A stretch of DNA of 64,000 nt, from positions 285,016,165 through 285,080,164 of the forward strand of contig CM061142.1 of assembly GCA_030789695.1 (NCBI GenBank), read 5' to 3'. Shown in pieces: positions 60,646 to 64,000 of the stretch. How positions within the stretch are numbered: the first letter of the stretch is position 1; every line of letters begins with the position of its first letter. The notes beneath the pieces were generated by a model that had not been told where the DNA came from, did not search any database, and saw only the letters and a list, made by a program, of their open reading frames with translations. The stretch comes from Scilla litardierei (taxonomy: Eukaryota > Streptophyta > Magnoliopsida > Asparagales > Asparagaceae). Both the position numbers and the translations under genes were made by a program.

Positions 60646-61085
60646 GAATATAAAATTAGGGGAATGAATCTGAGCCGTTGGATCAAGGAATCGACAGCTT
60701 GGATCAAATCACTTGAACCGTCACAACAGAAGACAGTCGACTGATGAACAAATATCAGTCGACTGGATGAAGTGATAAAAACAAAGCTCAGAAAGATGGG
60801 CAGTCGACTGGCAAGTAACATGCAGTCGCCTGTCCATTAGACAGTCGACTGACATATACTCAACAGTCGGCTGGCCGAGAATTAATACAGTTCATCAAAA
60901 ATAACAGAGAACACTGTAAAAATTCGACAGAGAGAACAGTCGCCTGATGACTAAACTGCAGTCGGATGTTAAACTATCAGTCGACTGTAAAACAGTCATC
61001 AGTCGGCTGTGCGAAAGATGCCAAAACTCAGACTGAGGAGATAGAGTATGGCAGTCGACTGTCGAAGGAAAGACAGTCGTCTGTC
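60646..61085 (-). promoter_or_regulatory. CAGTCGACTG palindrome array and TATA-like site before the post-pol ORF (G)
   Basis: About twelve CAGTCGACTG-type palindromes (60734, 60756, 60801, 60842 and onward to 61080) lie between RNase H and the post-pol ORF. In element sense they are followed by TTTTATATTC (60646-60655), 236 nt upstream of the ATG at 60410. The same palindromes fill the LTR of G but not that of H. Confidence 0.6.
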
Positions 61086-61341
61086 CTGGTCCAAAAGTGC
61101 ACAGTGAAATAGAATTCCAAAGAATAAGAACACTCACCCTAGGACCTATACTCTAATCACAAATACATCGTAAAAATAATAAATCCATTGAAACACGAAT
61201 CACTCCAAACAATCTCAAAATTCATGAAATCAATTTAGTCACAATTGCCTTTCTTAACCACATAATATAATAAAGCAAATGAAAATAGACAACAAAAAGA
61301 TATGAGCTCAAAAAGGAGTTATAACATGAAAGTTTGAGCTT

Positions 61342-62063
61342 CTAGATTTCAGATTCACCCATAATTCCCAATTCTCCACGCAACCTCACAAATGAATCTT
61401 CTTTAAGAGGTTTAGTGAAGATATCAGCAATTTGTTTTTGGGTTTCAATGTACTCTAAGATGATGTCCTTCTTAGCTACATGATCATTTATAAAATGGTG
61501 TCTCACGTCTATGTGTTTGGTACGGGAGTGGTGTACCGGATTCTTGGAAAGACAAATAGCACTTTGATTATCAACCATGATAGAGCAAGTATCACAATTG
61601 ACACCATAGTCACTAAGAGTGTGTCTCATCCAAAGAACTTGTGTACATGCAAGACCCGCGGCAATATATTCCACTTCAGTCGTGGACAATGACACCGAAT
61701 TCTGTTTCTTAGAAAACCAAGAAACTAAGGAATTTCCTAAGAAATGACAAGTGCCACTAGTACTTTTCCTGTCGGACTTGCATCCGGTAAAGTCGGCATC
61801 ACTATATGAGATTAACTCATATGTGCTAGACTTAGGGTAAAGTAACACATAATCTAGAGATTGATTGAGATAACGAAATATTCGTTTAACCGCAATCAAG
61901 TGTGACTCCTTAGGTCTTGCTTGATATCTAGCACAAAGGCATACGGAAAACATGATATCGGGCCTACTAGCGGTTAAGTAAAGTAAGCTACCAATCATAC
62001 CTCGATATAGACGAACGTCTACATCTTTTCCGCTTTCATCCTTGTGTAGATGAGTAGTAGTAC
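61342..62063 (-). CDS. SIRE G RNase H (C-terminal pol), separated by a frameshift from RT
   Basis: The frame is open from about 62060, with an ATG at 61998 (MIGSLLYLTASRPDIMFSVC). Copia RNase H motifs are clear: SYSDADFTGCKSDRKSTSGT with the catalytic Asp, SLSTTEVEYIAA, WMRHTLSDYGV, NQSAICLSKNPVHHSRTKHI and IADIFTKPLKEDSFVRLRGE. It ends at the stop at 61342. It should be continuous with RT, but a one-base shift near 62075-62090 separates them. It degrades the RNA strand during reverse transcription. Confidence 0.9.
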
Positions 62064-63518
62064 TCAGGGAGTCCTTTTGCTCGAAGACGATTCCATCCCG
62101 AATCGATTAATAAGCTCCCCTGTGTACTTTGTCTGATGTATGAATGTGTCATTCTCCAATTGTCGAATTTGCAATCCAAGGAAGTAGGTGAGCTCTCCCA
62201 TGTGGCTCATCTCAAACTCGTCCTTCATAGACTTGGAAAATTCTTGACAAAGATTAAAGTTAGTAGAACCGAAAATAATATCATCTACATAAACTTGAAT
62301 CAAAAGAATGTCATTTTCATAATCTTTAATGAAGAGTGTAGAATCAACTTCTCCCATTTTAAAACCTAAATTCAAAAGAAAGGTATTAAGTCGATCATAC
62401 CAAGCTCTAGGAGCTTGTCTCAACCCATACAACGCTTTCTTAAGTTTGAAAACATGATTTGAAAAATTTTCATGAATAAAACCGGGAGGTTGAGAAACAT
62501 AAACTTCTTCATTGACAAACCCATTTAAAAATGCACTTTTAACATCCATTTGAAATAATTTAAAATTCTTATGGGATGCAAAAGATAAAAGCAACCTAAT
62601 AGCTTCTAATCTAGCTACCGGGGCAAAAGATTCTTCGAAATCAATACATTCCTCTTGCCGGTAGCCTTGAGCTACTAACCTTGCTTTGTTCCGTGTGATT
62701 ACCTCGTTTTCATCCGTCTTGTTCTTGAAGATCCATTTGGTCCCAATGACTTGGTGACCACTCGGAAGAGGTACGAGTTCCCAAACTTCGTTTCTCTCGA
62801 ATTGCATTAGTTCTTCTTCCATTGCCACTATCCAAGAGCTATCCTCACAAGCTTCTTGGATGTTCTTTGGCTCAATGGTAGAGACAAATGCGCAATGAGA
62901 GAATTCTTCAATTCTTGATCTCGTTCGAACACCCACACCAATATCTCCAATTATTTGGTTATGGGGATGGTTACGAACGGATGGATAAGCTTTGGGTAAA
63001 CCTGTATCACAAGGAACAACTTCAACAACTTCATTAGAAGTGTTAGTCTCAACAATAGAATCATTAATCTTAACATTATTAAGAGAATCACAAAGAATAT
63101 CTACATTATCATCATCAACATGAGGAAAATCAAAATCTTCATAAAAAGATACGTGAAGTGATTCCTCAATCGTTGAAGAAGTTTTGTTGTATATCCGGTA
63201 GGCTTTGCTACGTGTGGAATATCCAACAAAAATTCCTTCATCGAATCTTGGCTCAAACTTGTCTAAATTACCAAAGGTGTTCTTTATAAAACATTTTGAA
63301 CCAAAAACACGAAAATATTTCACTTGAGGCTTTTTATCATAAAACAACTCAAAACAAGTTTTGTTTGTTCGACCTTTCAAAAAAAAAGTTTTGTTTGTTC
63401 GTGGTCTCACTAGGATCCTATTGAGCACATAACATGTCGTGTGCACCGCTTCTGCCCAAAATTGTAGTCCTAAATGACTATCATGGAGCATAGTGCGAGC
63501 ACACTCAATAAGAGTCAT
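62064..63518 (-). CDS. SIRE G integrase C-terminus and reverse transcriptase
   Basis: It is 484 codons. The first part ([49 protein letters not shown]) is the end of integrase. RT follows: [70 protein letters not shown] and the catalytic [14 protein letters not shown] short in-frame duplication (RTNKT repeated, 63360-63410) lies in the integrase part. The frame is left at 63515-63518 by a shift from the upstream integrase ORF and ends at 62064 before RNase H. RT residues look intact. Confidence 0.92.
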   Translation of the reverse strand: MTLIECARTMLHDSHLGLQFWAEAVHTTCYVLNRILVRPRTNKTFFLKGRTNKTCFELFYDKKPQVKYFRVFGSKCFIKNTFGNLDKFEPRFDEGIFVGYSTRSKAYRIYNKTSSTIEESLHVSFYEDFDFPHVDDDNVDILCDSLNNVKINDSIVETNTSNEVVEVVPCDTGLPKAYPSVRNHPHNQIIGDIGVGVRTRSRIEEFSHCAFVSTIEPKNIQEACEDSSWIVAMEEELMQFERNEVWELVPLPSGHQVIGTKWIFKNKTDENEVITRNKARLVAQGYRQEECIDFEESFAPVARLEAIRLLLSFASHKNFKLFQMDVKSAFLNGFVNEEVYVSQPPGFIHENFSNHVFKLKKALYGLRQAPRAWYDRLNTFLLNLGFKMGEVDSTLFIKDYENDILLIQVYVDDIIFGSTNFNLCQEFSKSMKDEFEMSHMGELTYFLGLQIRQLENDTFIHQTKYTGELINRFGMESSSSKRTP

Positions 63519-64000
63519 ATCTTTCTTTCTACAACACCATTTTGTGGTAGTGCACGAGGAAAGGAAAAGTTATGAGTTATCCCAGAGTCATCACAAAACT
63601 TAGTAAAAGACTCATTCTCAAATTCTCCTCCATGATCACTAAGAATAGTGATAGTGGTGGATCCTAAAAGATTCTGAATCTTCTTTGCAAATTTGGTAAA
63701 CTCTTCATAAGCTTCATTCTTATTAGTTAAGAATGAAACCCAAGTAAATCTAGAATAGTCATCAACGACAACTAATCCATAATGAGCATTACCTAAAGAA
63801 GCGGTTCTAGTTGGCCCAAATAAATCTAGATGAAGAAGTTCTAGGGGCCTCTTAGAAGTAATCCCTTCTTTAAGCTTAAATGAAGATTTACTTCGTTTAC
63901 CTCTTTGACATGAATCACAAAAGTTTTTCTTATTAAAAACAATCTTAGGAAAACCTTTGACTAGATCATGCTTAGCTAACTTATATAAGTGCTTGAAGTG
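63515..64000 (-). CDS. SIRE G integrase core (partial, continues beyond the window)
   Basis: The frame is open from the window edge to a TGA at 63515-63517, without an internal Met. It shows the zinc-finger end ([19 protein letters not shown]), the first catalytic Asp ([13 protein letters not shown]), [17 protein letters not shown], the second Asp ([16 protein letters not shown]) and the Glu (PQNGVVERK). A shift just after ERK moves the frame to the next ORF, overlapping it by 4 nt. It would insert the cDNA. Confidence 0.9.
   Translation of the reverse strand, partial: HFKHLYKLAKHDLVKGFPKIVFNKKNFCDSCQRGKRSKSSFKLKEGITSKRPLELLHLDLFGPTRTASLGNAHYGLVVVDDYSRFTWVSFLTNKNEAYEEFTKFAKKIQNLLGSTTITILSDHGGEFENESFTKFCDDSGITHNFSFPRALPQNGVVERKI

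Larger units (their letters stand above)
56287..64000 (-). mobile_element. SIRE-type copia element G, running off the window
   Basis: On the minus strand: 3' LTR 56287-58107, polypurine tract, 3' UTR, post-pol ORF, palindrome array, RNase H, RT and part of integrase. It is inserted in the 3' UTR of element H. Reading frames carry single frameshifts, so it is only moderately decayed. The SIRE/Maximus assignment rests on RT type, the AAAAGGGGGAGAATGTTGAG junction and the ORF after pol. Confidence 0.87.

Overview
The window is heterochromatic plant nuclear DNA. Nearly all of it is nested LTR retrotransposons (Ty3 Athila, Ty3 Tat-like, Ty3 chromovirus LTRs, Ty1-copia and SIRE-type copia) plus a decayed CACTA DNA transposon and several MITEs. 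I recognise no host gene, rRNA or tRNA gene. The families and nested layout suggest a flowering plant with a large genome; the species cannot be fixed from this sequence.

Left block (1-33542), read as a stratigraphy. Copia element C (+) is the host. Its 5' LTR was split by Athila A (+; predicted target duplication ACGGT). The 3' UTR of A was then split by Athila B (-; 6343-18901, perfect duplication GTTGT). The post-pol ORF of B was in turn split by a solo LTR (11093-12994, duplication CGCAC). The interior of C took a 4.6-kb solo LTR of chromovirus type (23825-28427, duplication CTGGC), which itself carries a Tourist-like MITE (26253-26701, TTA). By eye the LTR pairs differ by about 2.4% (B), 3.5% (A, short sample) and 6-7% (C), which agrees with the nesting order.

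A and B share LTRs, primer site, post-pol ORF and 3' UTR, but they are complementary. A carries RT-RNase H-integrase and no gag-protease. B carries gag-protease and no RT-RNase H-integrase.

Middle block (33543-39453). C sits in a second copia element D (-; gag, protease, integrase remnants). D shares one 365-bp LTR with a sibling element E, giving a body-LTR-body tandem. E is broken by a hAT-like MITE and abuts a SIRE LTR scrap. A CACTA transposon (about 39454-47880) follows, with the two usual genes as relics.

Right block (47885-64000). A Tat-like gag/PBS/LTR fragment, two MITEs, a small Tat-like element full of tandem repeats (50596-52547), a truncated chromovirus LTR, and two SIRE-type copia elements on the minus strand follow. 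H is represented by its LTR and 3' UTR. G is represented by its LTR, 3' UTR, post-pol ORF, RNase H, RT and part of integrase, and it runs off the window.

The most interesting signal is architectural. In both Athila copies and in SIRE element G, a family-specific array of short palindromes followed by a TATA box occurs twice: in the LTR, and again just upstream of the post-pol ORF, which starts M...KGKE in all three. This looks like an internal promoter cassette shared in layout, though not in sequence, between Ty3 and Ty1 elements.
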